A stretch of 64,000 bases of DNA from assembly GCA_022315425.1 (NCBI GenBank), contig JAIUPT010000033.1, positions 682,001-746,000 on the forward strand, read 5' to 3'. This DNA is from Pseudevernia furfuracea. Its lineage: Eukaryota; Ascomycota; Lecanoromycetes; Lecanorales; Parmeliaceae. The translations under genes were made by a program, and so were the position numbers. Below, piece by piece: positions 1 through 10,593 of the stretch. Numbering within the stretch: the stretch's first letter is position 1; each line of letters opens with the position of its first letter. The notes beneath the pieces were generated by a model. It was not told the origin of the DNA. It made no database searches and saw only the letters and a list, made by a program, of their open reading frames with translations.

Positions 1-400
1 CGAAGTTTAAGAGTTTATCGATCGAGAGAAGGTTAACGTTCATATCGAGCACATATAAGATATTTCGCAGAGTGACTGTCACACACTCTTTTCTGATCAC
101 ACAGTCGAGACTAATAATATCATAGTCTTGAGACTGCACTTCGCTTTTCTCGATGCCCTTGATCGATCGAGAGTAGATCTTTTCGTAGATAATAAATATC
201 GAACGATTCGCGAAAGAATAACGAGAGCAGTCTGAATCTACGACGACTCGAGTAAGAAGATTCACGAAATTCGCAGTTATGAGACTATGTTCGAGAGCTT
301 TCGTGACGATCAGATTAATGACTTGATCATCAGCCGCATCGAGAATATTGAAGTCGTTCGAGTTGATATTCGAATAATATATGATGAAGTTTAATTTCTT
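1..400 (-). pseudogene. copia protease and GAG-pre-integrase remnant (M1)
   Basis: The minus strand encodes a degraded copia aspartic protease followed by the GAG-pre-integrase domain (a stretch like VTLRN-LYVLDM-VNLLSIDKLL near the window edge). The same segment is readable in the copies at 16149, 33563, 42199 and 50515. The protease motif reads VVVDSDCSRYSF-like, so the DSG catalytic triad is changed to DSD. Not functional. Confidence 0.75.
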
Positions 401-583
401 CAGAAAGATATAATTGATATTAAGATAATTGTTCTCCTCTGAAGCAGAGATATTAAAAGACGTCTCTTCGATACGCTTGCGCTTGTTATTTAAGAGTTTA
501 TTTTCGAAGTCGAAGATCTTTATCTTCTTCTTCTTTTTCTCTTTCGTTATGAATTTCTCAAACTTGAAATAAGAGAACTTGAT

Positions 584-1160
584 TTAATATTTGACAAAGA
601 GATATCTGAATTTGTGATTAGCTATCTTACACGAAGAGCAGATCTCACGATTAATATTAGAGTCGTCGAGATTATTAAAAGCAGCTTGTTTGTTTTTGCT
701 CTTATCGTTGTAAACGATATATATAATCAGTTCTTCTTCTTTGAAGGAGATTCTAACTTCTTCGTTCACGACGATCACGATAATCTCTTGAAACTTGACG
801 AACTTGTTCTCAAAGAGATCATGATTTTGAATATAACTTGACTCGAATATGTCGTAAGAGTCGTCAAGTCTCATAAGGAAAATTAGAATTCGCAGAGACT
901 TCGAAATAACGAGAGATTTATGAAGACTGATAATGTCGAAGATGATCTTGCGAAAGTTCTTTTCGTATCAACGAACTCTCTCTTCTTCAAGAATAAGATC
1001 GAATATTCGACGTATTAGTTTTCTATAGAGACTCGTATTCTTAGACTAATAGTTCTTGATTAGAGTATCGAGCATGATCTAAGAGTCTTTATCGTCGAAT
1101 TCGACTTCGACGAGTTCGCGATCGTTATTCTCGAGACGATAAAAGATAGCGATGCAGACT
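584..1160 (-). pseudogene. copia gag remnant with zinc-knuckle-like Cys pair (M1)
   Basis: The minus strand reads a capsid-like stretch (MRLDDSYDIFESSYIQ) and then a CSSC pair with downstream basic residues, as in the other copies. In most copies the spacing is CX2CX8HX4C; here His and the last Cys are altered (NHKF and a final KY). This is the usual position of a copia Gag nucleocapsid. The upstream gag part is broken by stops. Confidence 0.7.
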
Positions 1161-1304
1161 CTATGACTAATAATCGCATTAAAGAGAACAAGATTATTAA
1201 GCATTAATCAATTGTTGATATCCTGCTTTCATCGACGATATCTCAGATTGAACTTCAAAATGACAATAAAGTTTAGAAAAAAAGCGCTTCCCTCTTCGAG
1301 GGGA

Positions 1305-1634
1305 TCAGTCGCTGAAACTACTAGAGCTGACATGTTCCTTGCGGCGCCTTATGCGCTTGATTCTCCGTCGGTCATGAATGCTGAGGGTTGCTGAGGAGAG
1401 AGAGACGATAGGGGACGAAGATCTTGAAGTCGAAGAAGTCGAAGTCGAAGAAGTGAGATTCAGAGAGCTTTTGGCACGAAGATCGAATAACTTAGTGTCA
1501 CTTGAGGCACTGAGAGTGTCTTCGCTGGCTTCGAATTGAAAGTCAACACTATTAACGTTCGCGGAAGTAGTGAGAGTGAAATAGATGCTCTGATCTCCGT
1601 TAGAGTTCTTGAGAGTTTTATCGATATCTGACAA
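1305..1634 (-). pseudogene. Ser/Thr-rich N-terminal gag-region frame (M1)
   Basis: An open stretch of 109 codons starting with MSDIDKTL, rich in Ser and Thr, ending in a basic run (RRRIKRIRRRK). The same frame is recognisable at 14830-15060, 32210-32640 and 40860-41132, so it belongs to the element and is not a host gene. It lies upstream of the capsid-like region in a different frame from the zinc knuckle, which may mean a RIP- or indel-broken gag or a separate leader ORF. No named domain recognised. Confidence 0.5.
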
Positions 1635-1947
1635 CTTTTGCTGTTACTCTTCGAGTTCTTACACGAGAAATAAGAAGTGCTTGTGCTTGAATCTTCGATA
1701 GATATAGACGATGTTGTTGAGATGAAAGATACTTAGGGGCAAGAAAGATTTAAATTGATCTAGTTTTCGCTGAGACTGTATCGAAGACAATTGCTGAAGA
1801 CGTGTAAATCTTCGAAGGGGAATAACGTTCTTCTTATGTTAAGTCTTCGACAGAGACTCGAATTTAGAATAGTCGCTTCGATGGCTATCGTCGTGAGATG
1901 AAGTCATATTCGATAATAGAATAAAGTCGAATAACGATGAAGAGAAT

Positions 1948-2191
1948 TCGATGACTGAGTTTTAGTTCTCTTCTTTAGAGGACTTATGAAGTCGAAAGAT
2001 CTATCTCAACAAGAAATCCTTGTTGTTTTGATCTTCAATAGACGTATACGCGCTCTAAGTGAAGATTTGTCGATGACTGAGTCTCAGCCCTCTTCTTTAG
2101 AGAACTTATAAGATCGAAAGATCTATTTCAATAAGAAATCCTTGTTGTTTTGACCCTCAACAGACGTATACGCGCTTTGAGTGAAGATTTG
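1948..2191. repeat. 122-bp direct duplication in copia leader (M1)
   Basis: Two adjacent 122-bp units (1948-2069, 2070-2191) differ only by a few transitions. The same two-unit duplication occurs in the copies at 13681, 31095, 39719 and 48027 and in the split copy at 9226-22284, but only one unit is present in the oldest copy at 60627. As 122 is not a multiple of 3, the segment is unlikely to be coding. Confidence 0.8.
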
Positions 2192-2654
2192 TCAATAACT
2201 GATCAACTTTGAAGTGTGATTAGACGATTTAATACTGAAGTTCAGTCTCTTAAGTTGTTATAATTAATTCGATTCACGTAAACGCTTCATTAACGTTGAA
2301 GCGATATATATCGCGAGAGAAATATTCTCGTTGAGCGTGTTTAACGTGTTTCACGCAGGGAAGCTAACAATGTTTCAGAGACCTTAGTGGAATTCGATCG
2401 CACGGTCGTATGGCGAGTTCGGCGTTCGGCGTTCGATTAGATTCGATATGTCGCGGGTCGATTTGCGATAGGGCTCCCAGCCCCTCGAATTTCAAAGACG
2501 ATCATTTTATAAAGAGCAATGCTCATCTCAAGAAGATTAAAAAACAGAGTCTCATAGCTGTCGCGGCGTTCATTGCGATAAACTCGTGATGCTTAGAGGT
2601 CACTGTGGCTTTGATAGGTATAGGGTATAAGTGAAACAGTCGTCGAGCAAGTTC

Positions 2655-2666
2655 GAGCTCATAACC
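2655..2666 (-). promoter_or_regulatory. Primer-binding site of copia M1
   Basis: Directly inside the 5' LTR the minus strand reads GGTTATGAGCTC. This matches the anticodon arm of fungal initiator tRNA-Met (complement GGGCTCATAACC) at 11 of 12 bases, which points to half-tRNA priming as in copia and Ty5. Confidence 0.65.
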
Positions 2667-2788
2667 TATCAAGAATAGGTGATAGAACACTTAGTTGTTT
2701 TCTTTAGAATGCTACGAGAGTAAAGAGCGACTATGAGGATGCGCCTTAGCGCATCACGTGACCATGTCACGTGACCCGAATTTTGACA
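2667..2788 (-). repeat. 5' LTR of copia M1 (122 bp)
   Basis: Starts and ends as the family LTR (TGTCAAAATTC...TTGACA, here TTGATA at the inner end). It has both CACGTG boxes and the GATGCGC/GCGCATC hairpin, and belongs to the AAGAAA subtype. Confidence 0.93.
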
Positions 2789-2899
2789 CGTCTCTGAAAA
2801 TTAGTCGCAAGCTACAATCTGCGAAAGAGGACTATGTTGCCCCGAGAAAGCTATGCGAGAACTATTAATTTATCGTGAGATTCCTCATATATGCCATGT

Positions 2900-3560
2900 T
2901 AAAAACTCGTTCTAATATCGTCTATACTGTCTCTCTTATCAGTCGCTATTTAGTTAATCCGACCCAGACACACTGAAATGCAGTGATTCGAATCTTTCGA
3001 TATCTTAGAGACACGATACACTACGAACTCGTGTACAAAGGATCCCTTCAAGCCCTTATCGGGTATATCGATTTCGATTGGGCTGACGACTCGACTCGAA
3101 GATCTATCTTCGACTATCTATTCAACGTCGATAGCGACGTCATCAGCTGATCATCAAAGCGTCAAGTCATCGTCGCGTTATTCACTTGCGAAGTCGAGTA
3201 TATCGATCAAACGTTGATTATTAAAGAAGTTATTTGATTAAAAACTCTTCTCAATCAACTTCTGCGACCTCGAGACTCTAATTCGAAGATCATTATAATC
3301 TTCGACGACAATTAGAGCGCAATTGCCCTCGTTAAGAACGCTTAGTTTTATGCTCGTATCAAGCACATTAATATCGCTCATCATTTCGTACGTGAAAAAG
3401 TTAATAACGATATCGTGAACATGTAATTCGTACTCACGGATAAACAAATAATCGACGATCTCATTAAAGCCCTCTATCTCGACAAATTCGTTGTCTTTCG
3501 CGATGTTCTTGAAGTGAAATCAGTCTCAAAACATTCTCTCAGCGTTAAAGACTAACTCTC
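2900..3560 (+). pseudogene. copia RNase H remnant (M0)
   Basis: The plus strand reads VIRIFRYLRDTIHYELVYKG, then a DWADD box, then SSKRQVIVAL and a DDN-SAIAL stretch, the landmarks of copia RNase H. Several TGA/TAG stops replace Trp and Gln codons. The end of pol (VKD followed by a stop) lies near 3555. Confidence 0.8.
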
Positions 3561-3932
3561 AGCGCTCTTGCTTCTAATCTGAAATCGTTAGTTTCAGAGG
3601 AGTGACGCTATCCACCTTGCCTGTGAACGTTAGATCTTCAGTATTCTTTCACTATCTCATGTATTCACCGACCTCGTTTTGATAGAAATTTAATGTGCAC
3701 TAGGTCTATTTCAAAGAAAACTTTCAAAAATCGCCTTTTTTCGGAAAATGAAAGTTTTGTATAAAGAATCAGAACGGATTTTTACATGTCTTCGAATTTG
3801 ACATAGTCGTTTTCAGAACTTGGTTTCTTCACTTTTGTGAACCGGACTTCGCGCTAACCCGATTGAGGTTTTTTGCGTCGCGAAGTGCGAAAATCGTGTT
3901 TTCGCATTTTTGAGTATGCGAGCGAAGGGGAG

Positions 3933-4054
3933 TGTCAAAATTCGGGTCACGTAACATGGTCACGTAATGCGCTAAGGCGCATCCTCATAGTCGCTCTTTA
4001 CTCTCGTAGCATTCTATAGTTAATAACTAAGTGTCCTATCACCTATTCTTGACA
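3933..4054 (+). repeat. 3' LTR of copia M0 (122 bp)
   Basis: TGTCAAAATTCGGG to TATTCTTGACA, preceded by the polypurine tract AAGGGGAG (3925-3932). Both E-boxes have mutated (CACGTAA twice instead of CACGTGA). Confidence 0.93.
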
Positions 4055-4149
4055 TATAAGATCTCTTCGTCGTTATATTAAGAAAAAATATCATCGTTAA
4101 CGTAATCGAAAGAGTCGATCTCGAATATAACTTTTTTAAATCTATGAAA

Positions 4150-4990
4150 ATGACGTAGGGCTGAGGCCTAAGTGACTACTATTTTGAATTGATTGAATAC
4201 TTATTAATATGTATTAGATCACTTAAATATGACGTTCTTACGTGTGAGACGAATTAGTAATTTAATAATCTTTAAGAAGTCTTTGATAAATCGTCTATAA
4301 AAGTTATAAAAGTCGACGAATAACTGAGTTTTCTTGAGATTGATCGATATACATTAGTCGATCACTGCGTCAACCTTATTCGAGTTTATTCGTAGATCTT
4401 CGATGAATATGAAAAGCCTTAAGAATTTGATTTCTTAAACGTGAAATTCGCACTTAAGAATATTCATCTATAAATCGATCTCTCGTAGTCTCTGAAGAAT
4501 AAGTTAAATATATTTAACGTGTTTCTTCTTGATCTTGCTGTAAATGAGAATATCGTTTAAATATATCTAATAAAAGTCATTGAGATAGTCGAAAAGAATA
4601 TCATTCATATATTATTATTAATTGACGAGCTCATTGATCAGTTCGAATAACAATATTCGATACTTATATGTCTTAAGAGACGTAATAAACGTAGTGAAAT
4701 CTTCGCTGTTCGAGTATATTCGAAATTTATTAAATGTTATTATGATATTCAGACGTGTCATATAATTATAACTTTGAATTTTAATTAGAACTTCGTCTGT
4801 AAGAGAAATAAAATAACGATTTCTCTTAATTATTTGATTAAGTCTTTTATAGTCGATACAAAATCATAGATTATTATTTAACTTCTCAGCGAATAATATA
4901 AGAGAGACGAATAATGCTTAACTGAGAATTATAAAGTCTTTCTTTAAATGCTCGTTTAAATACTTCTTAATCTATTTCAACAATTTTGAA
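4150..4990 (-). pseudogene. gypsy family 1 reverse transcriptase remnant
   Basis: Minus-strand frame shows FCIDYKRLN, then TDEVL-KIQ, FTTFITSLKTYKYRI, the catalytic box as YLNDILIYSK (4537-4563, YxDD with the first Asp changed to Asn), KCEFHV, and NFYRRFIKDF leading into the RNase H start. This order is diagnostic for Ty3/gypsy pol. Numerous stops and the lost catalytic Asp make it inactive. Confidence 0.85.
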
Positions 4991-4999
4991 TTCGAAATA

Positions 5000-6200
5000 A
5001 GATAAATGCGACTGCGAGAAAGTTTTATTTTATCAGTCTTATTTATAAACTTCAATTTATAATTACATTCTCGATGAAAAAACAATTCGTCTATCTTAGA
5101 TTTATCGAATACGTTTAAGAAGTTATAATATTTCTTCGATAACTTCTTTTTGATGTTCTCGAGAGTTAATTCCTTCGTGTTATTGACTCGAATAATAATA
5201 TATAATTCACAGCATTTCTTATATTTGAGTTTCGAATCGCATAGGCACGATTTATTGACTAATATTCGCGAGTTTCGAACGAACGATAACGATATAGAGT
5301 TATAAATCTCGCTTGATGTTATGCTAAATAACTTGTTTATCTTATTACTTATTAATAAATAAAACGTAAATGCTTTTATTTTTACGATATTTAATATATT
5401 TGATAACGAGATTCGTTATTTCTTTGCGATCCTTAAAATAGAAGTTCTTCGTGATTTAAAAGACTGCTTAAAGAAGAATAATAACTCGAAGACGATCTCG
5501 TAATTCTCGTCTTTATATATCGAAATTAAGAATCGCTTAAGAATAATATAAAATGTCTTTAATGAATTTAATGAAGTTGATTTAGACAAGAAAGACAAAT
5601 TCTCTAATAATAACGTCTGATTCTTATCGTGCTCGTAACGTTACGAGCACGAATAAAATCTTATTCTTTATTATATTTAATAAGATCTTATACTTATTTA
5701 TTCATAATTTACTTAATATCACGTTATGTTATATGAGAGCGATTAACATTAAGCACGTCTCTTTTTTATGTTTATTGACGTTTAATTCAAAAAGTAAATA
5801 GTGTATAATGAATCTCTTAAATAATTTCTTATTATAGTCTCGCAAAGGCTTAGATACAGACAATAAAACTATCTCGAGTTTTAAGTCTTTATATACTTAA
5901 GTCACGCGAGACTCATTAATAACGATATTGATCTCGATGCAGTCGCTGTCAATCAGAGTGTTCTTAAGAACGCACTTTTTATCTTAACAAAATAGTGTAA
6001 CGATTATTCGAAATGAACGATATATTAATAAATCGTTAAGAATATTCATTAGACACACTTCATCGTTATTTCTTTTCGTGTCTTTAAAAGAGATTAGACG
6101 TTTTTCGAATCGAAAGAGTTATTAAACTCAGCATAGTGATACTTCTCTTTGTTATTTATATGTTTATTAACGTTATAAGTCTTAATAACATATAGTCTAG
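5000..6200 (-). other. Unreadable gypsy family 1 segment between gag and reverse transcriptase
   Basis: By position this should hold the protease and the start of pol. I see only short broken frames (for example 60 codons at 5416-5598, minus) and cannot place a DSG/DTG motif. An inverted repeat (gctcgtaacgttacgagc) lies at about 5630-5650. Confidence 0.4.
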
Positions 6201-7200
6201 CGTTTAACGTTATCTTCTTTTTAATTTAAATCTATTTATTTAAACAGTTGTTCTTTTGATGACTCGAACGTTTATATTAAAAGCATATATACTCTTTCTT
6301 GATCGCGAATAAAAAAGTTGTCTTATTAACAGAGGTAATTAATATAGTCGATATAGTAACAAAAGTCATACGTCTTATTAAAATTATATAGATGAGTGAA
6401 AGACGATCGAAGCGAGATATATAAATCTTCTTTTAAATCAAAATCTGTTTAATCTATTTCTTCTGCTTATCGAGATTCTAAGATCATAGAATGTTATTCG
6501 TCTTAATTAAGTAATTTCTTATTAAGAGAAGTATACTAAAGTTTGCACTGAGATCACTAACATTAATAAATTTGATATTAAGTTTGAAATTCAATTTCTT
6601 TACGAGATTATTTATTAAAATAATCTCATTAATAATTAGTTCTTTATCTAATCGCTTAATTTTATAAAGAAATCGCGAAAAGATAGCTTCGATGCTTAAA
6701 TTAGAGAGTTATATTTTCGTCTAGCGTTTATATGACGATCGATATTCTAATAGAACTCAACGAGATCATTTATAACGTTTTGAACTGTTATATATAAATT
6801 AAAGAAATTAGATTAACGACGAATAACGACTGTCTTCTATATATCATTTTTAACCCGATTAATTATATAAATAATCTTAGATCGCTTAATTAAGTAGTGA
6901 TCTTCATTAACTGTGAGTTTATTTAAAATAATATTCGATTAGATCTGTCAAGTAGAGTCTATATCGTCTATAAATATTATTAAGTTCGATATGCGAGTGA
7001 ACTTCTTCGTGTTATTAATTACAGAAGAAGCTTCGACGATGACGAGAATAAAAGAGACGTAATTAGATTTAGTCTACTTTATAGACTCGTTCGAATTGAG
7101 TTATATATATTTTACATTTAAATACTTCTTCTTATATACACGAATAATATCGTGAGACTCAAAGAATTTAATCTAAAGACGATCGATTTCTTTATGTAAT
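6200..7200 (-). pseudogene. gypsy family 1 gag remnant with zinc knuckle
   Basis: The minus strand reads a capsid-like segment (NRVKNDI, then INARRKYNSLI, SFRDFFIKL) of the retrotransposon gag family. Near 6244-6285 comes a CX2CX4HX4C zinc knuckle in which position 3 is a stop (from Gln) and the second Cys is Tyr (TGT to TAT). Both changes fit RIP. Confidence 0.75.
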
Positions 7201-7239
7201 TAATCTCTCTTTTTCTCGAGACGAGACTTCTCTTTATTT

Positions 7240-7880
7240 AACATGGCTACATGGCTATATGGCTGCAGTGACTGCAATGGCTGCAATGGCTCCATGGCGA
7301 CATGACTGCAGTGACTGAGATGTCTCCATGTCTTCATGGCGACATGGCTGCATGGCTGCATGGCTGCATGGCTGCATGGCTGCATGGCTGCATGGCTGCA
7401 TGGCTGCATGGCTGCATGGCTGCATGGCTGCATGGCTGCAGTGACTGCAGTGGCTGCAATGACTACAATAACTGCATGGCGACATGGCGACATGGCGACA
7501 TGGCGACATGGCTGCAGTGACTGCAATGGCTGCAATGGCTGCAATAGCTGCAATGGCTGCAATGGCTGCAATGGCTGCATTGACTGAGATGTCTCCATGG
7601 CTCCATGGCTGTAATGGCTGCAATGGCTGCAATGGCTGCATTGACTGCATGACGACATGACTGCAACGACTGAGATGTCTCCATGTCTTCATGTCTTCAT
7701 GGCGATATGGCTGCATGGCTGCATAACTGCATGACTGCAGTGACTGCCATGGCTGCAATGACTGCAATGGCTGCAATGACTGCAATGACTGCAATGGCTG
7801 CAATGGCTGCATCGCGACATGGCTGCAGTGACTGCAATGGCTGCAATGGCTGCAATGGCTGCATGACTGCTGTGACTGCT
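7240..7880. repeat. Imperfect 8/9-bp minisatellite (CATGGCTG / CTGCAATGG units)
   Basis: Tandem units of CATGGCTG (8 bp, about a dozen in a row at 7340-7440) alternate with 9-bp CTGCAATGG units and with longer modules (TGACTGAGATGTCTCCATG, GGCGACATGG). The 9-bp unit has no stop in several frames, which produces long spurious ORFs on both strands. It lies between the 5' end and gag of gypsy family 1; a shorter version sits at the same place at 39551-39718. The array consists largely of CA/TG dinucleotides yet shows little C-to-T decay. Confidence 0.9.
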
Positions 7881-7881
7881 G

Positions 7882-8147
7882 TGAATAATTGCGAGACTTA
7901 AAAAAAAATTTCAAGTATAGCACCTTCCTAAATAACGAAGAAGACTTTAAATTAATATAATCGTTATATAACCGTTATATAACCGTTACGCAACTATTTA
8001 TAAGAATTTTGTTATATATAACGAGAATATAACTAATCAACGACGAGGGTAGAACTATTATATCCCGGTTATATAACTATATATCGTTATGAGATCATCA
8101 TATACTAGTTATATGATGGTATTAGAACTTCGCGGAGGGCCCGGACA
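7882..8147 (-). repeat. Probable 5' LTR of gypsy family 1
   Basis: About 265 bp shared with 39296-39550 in the opposite orientation. On the minus strand it starts TGTCCGGGCCCTCC and the homology runs to about CAATTATTCA, followed by CAGCAG repeats. TG...CA ends are compatible with an LTR, but the inner border is uncertain because no second LTR of the same copy is in view. Confidence 0.5.
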
Positions 8148-9225
8148 GTATATAATAAATTAACTCAAAGATACGATATCTTATTAATACTAAGTTTTTG
8201 ACAAAGCTTTTATTAGTCAACTTCTTTGAATTCGATTGCTATTACGAATAAAGTAAGAGTGATCTAGTTATAATATTAGAATTAGTATAGAGTCATATTA
8301 TATAGATGTTTTAAATAAGACAACTAAATATAAAACAACTATGTACTAAAAGAGAGAGTCATATATGTATAATTGAGTGAACCTGTTAAGGCACGTTAAG
8401 TCTAAAAGGGATAGTGTGTCAACAAAGAAATGCTAACATAGGCAGATATCATTAAGGGATGCGAGGTACGCTCGTAACAGTATATCATATCAGGGCGAAT
8501 TCTCTTAAGACTATATTAAGATTACTTCGAACGATTGCTACTTTCTTAATCGTGACGAGATCTCGAATTCTTTTTATAAACAAGATCGAGCTTCTATAAT
8601 AAATATCTTTATCGATCGTAACGATTTCTTCTTCGCCGTAAGATTTGTTTAAATAAGAATCAAAGTAGTCGAGATCAGCGATATTTCACTTGTTTTTCAC
8701 ATTTTCGTTTTCATTGATATCTAAGAGACTCGATAAATCTAAAGATTCGAAAGCGTCTACTGAAGCATTAAAATTCTAAACGACGACATTAATTGATGCG
8801 ATGCATCTATGCGAAGGACTTGGGTTGATAAAATGTTGTCTTATACTATCTATGAGATAACTACTTAAGTAGAAATATCTTAAAGACGCTAATATTAACT
8901 TGACTTGACTTCTTCAGTCTCTTTAAGATAAACGCGAAAGATATAATTTATAAAAGACTTTCGCGAAAGACATAGTCGTAATAGATATCTTAAAATAAAT
9001 AAAGTTATCGTCTCGATGATATAATCATAAACGTAATAAAAATACGAGTTACGCTTCAAGTCGAAGATTATTAAAACGACTTAAGTCGAAGATTATAACA
9101 AAAGTAATAAGGGTCGCGTCGACGACGTAGCTATCGATATCGACAATATCTTTAATAATATGATCGTTAATGCAGATTTAAGAGAAGTGAAAATCTTTGA
9201 TAAAGACGATAAAGAAAGCAATAAT
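8148..9225. other. AT-rich interval with degraded coding-like sequence, function unknown
   Basis: No gene. A TGTTA...TAACA-bounded segment at 8394-8479 followed by a GTATATCATATCAGGG-like string could be the inner end of another retroelement LTR. From about 8870 plus-strand frames are interrupted mainly by TAG/TAA, and one acidic frame at 9115-9225 continues across the copia insertion into 22290-22505 (pre-insertion frame joined at ATAAT). Probably an older retroelement; family not identified. Confidence 0.4.
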
Positions 9226-9347
9226 TGTCAAGAATAGGTGATAGGACACTTAGTTGTTAACTATAGAATGCTACGAGAGTAAAGAGCGACTATGAGGATG
9301 CGCCTTAGCGCATCACGTGACCATGTCACGTGACCCGAATTTTGACA
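9226..9347 (-). repeat. 3' LTR of outer copia element O (122 bp)
   Basis: TGTCAAGAATAGG to TTTTGACA, the reverse complement of the family LTR. It is followed at 9348-9355 by the polypurine tract in reverse complement (CTCCCCTT). Confidence 0.95.
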
Positions 9348-9456
9348 CTCCCCTTCGCTCGCATACTCAAAAATGCGAAAACACGATTTTCGCACTTCGC
9401 GACGCAAAAAACCCCAATCGGGTTAGCGCGAAGTCCGGTTCACAAAAGTGAAGAAA

Positions 9457-9555
9457 CCAAGTTCTGAAAACGACTATGTCAAATTCGAATCAGGTTCTGA
9501 AAACGACTATGTCAAATTCGAACCAAGTTCTGAAAACGACTATATCAAATTCGAA
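9457..9555 (-). repeat. Three 33-bp tandem units near the 3' end of element O
   Basis: Three units ending in CCAAGTTCTGAAAACGAC-like sequence, in the untranslated region between pol and the LTR. Copy number differs between elements: 3 here and in element A, 2 at 37271, 1 in the others. Confidence 0.85.
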
Positions 9556-9839
9556 GACATGTAAAAATCCGTTCTGATTCTTTATATAAAACTTCCATTT
9601 TTCGAAAAAAAGGCGGTTTTTTGAAAGTTTTCTTTGAAATAGATCTGGTGCACACTCAATTTCTATCAAAACGAGGTCGATAAATACATGAGAGAGTGAA
9701 ACAAGAAGTAATAAAAGAAAACTAAAGATCTGACGTTCACAGACAAGGTGAATAGCGTTACTTCTCTAAAACTAACGACTTCAGATTAAAAGTAAGAGCG
9801 TTAAGGGTTAGTCTTTAACGCTGAGAAGATGTTCTAAAA

Positions 9840-10580
9840 CTAATTTCACCTCAAGAACATCGCGAAAGACAACGAATTTGTCGAGACAGAGGGCTTTAAT
9901 GAGACCGTCGATTATTTGTTTATTCGTGAGTACGAATTGCATATTCACGATGTCGTTATTGACTTTTTCACGCACGAAATAATGAGCGATGTTAATGTGC
10001 TTGATACGAGCATAAAACTAAGCGTTCTTAATGAGGGCAATTGCGCTCTAATTGTCGTCGAAGATTATGATAATCTTTAAATTAGAGTCTCGAGGTCGTA
10101 GAAGTTGATTAAGAAGAGTTTTTAATCAAATAACTTCTTTAATAATCAACGTTTAGTCGATATACTCGGCTTCGCAAGTGAATAACGCGACGATGACTTG
10201 ACGCTTTGATGATCAGCTAATGACGCCGCTATCGACGTTAAATAGATAGTCGAAGATAGACCTTCGAATCGAGTCGTCAGCCCAATCGAAATCGATATAC
10301 CCGATAAGGGCTTGAAGGGATCCTTTGTACACGAGTTCGTAATGCACCGTGCCTCTAAGATACCGAAAGATTCGAATCACTGCATTTTAGTGTGTCTGAG
10401 TCGAGTTAATTAAATAGCGACTAACAAGAGACACAGCATAGACGATATTAGAACGAGTTTTTAACATGACATACATGAGGGATTTCACGGCGAATTAATA
10501 ATTCTCGCATAGCTTTCTCGAGGCAACATAGCCCTCTTTCGCATATTGTAGCTTGCGACTAATTTTCAGAGGCGTGAAGA
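9840..10580 (-). pseudogene. copia RNase H remnant (element O)
   Basis: Reverse complement of the RNase H region described at 2900-3560. The DWADD-encoding stretch is near 10270-10290 and the conserved KRQVIVAL region near 10180-10210. Interrupted by TGA and TAA codons. Confidence 0.75.
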
Positions 10581-10593
10581 CTAAATTAAGACT

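Larger units (their letters stand above)
1..2788 (-). mobile_element. Ty1/copia retrotransposon, minus strand, truncated by window start (copy M1)
   Basis: Reading the minus strand from 2788 gives a 122-bp 5' LTR, primer site, long leader, gag with zinc-knuckle region, and protease up to the window edge. The rest of pol lies outside. All reading frames carry stops of the TGG-to-TGA and CAG-to-TAG type expected from RIP. The element is inserted into a plus-strand copy of the same family: base 2789 onward is that copy's RNase H region. CGTCT at 2789-2793 should be the target duplication, with its partner upstream of the window. Confidence 0.9.
2789..4054 (+). mobile_element. 3' part of a plus-strand copia element (copy M0), interrupted by M1
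   Basis: The sequence begins abruptly inside the pol region that follows the reverse transcriptase (cgtctctgaaaa, matching 36266 in the complete copy). It runs through RNase H and the 3' untranslated segment into a 3' LTR. The 5' part must lie left of the window beyond M1. After the LTR, TATAA (4055-4059) should be this element's target duplication inside gypsy family 1. Confidence 0.88.
4055..8147 (-). mobile_element. RIP-degraded Ty3/gypsy retrotransposon, family 1
   Basis: Minus-strand translation gives, from 7200 downward, a gag with zinc knuckle, a long degraded stretch, and a reverse transcriptase at about 4990-4150. The 5' end at 8147 (TGTCCGGGCCC on the minus strand) recurs at 39296 (TGTTCAGGCCC). 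The 3' half, with integrase and 3' LTR, is missing because copia M0 inserted at 4054; it should lie left of the window. AT content is very high and stops are frequent, so no function remains. Confidence 0.8.

Noticed and set aside
7200..7923. Long open frames (152 and 222 codons on the minus strand, 72-83 on the plus strand) rich in His, Cys, Ser, Gln and Met
   Set aside because: They are produced by 8- and 9-bp repeat units that lack stops in several frames on both strands; no start context, no conserved domain, and the unit-length mix breaks any single frame.
8394..8479. Short LTR with TGTTA...TAACA ends (similar at 60174-60214)
   Set aside because: No partner LTR and no target duplication in the window; kept only as a remark in the interval entries.
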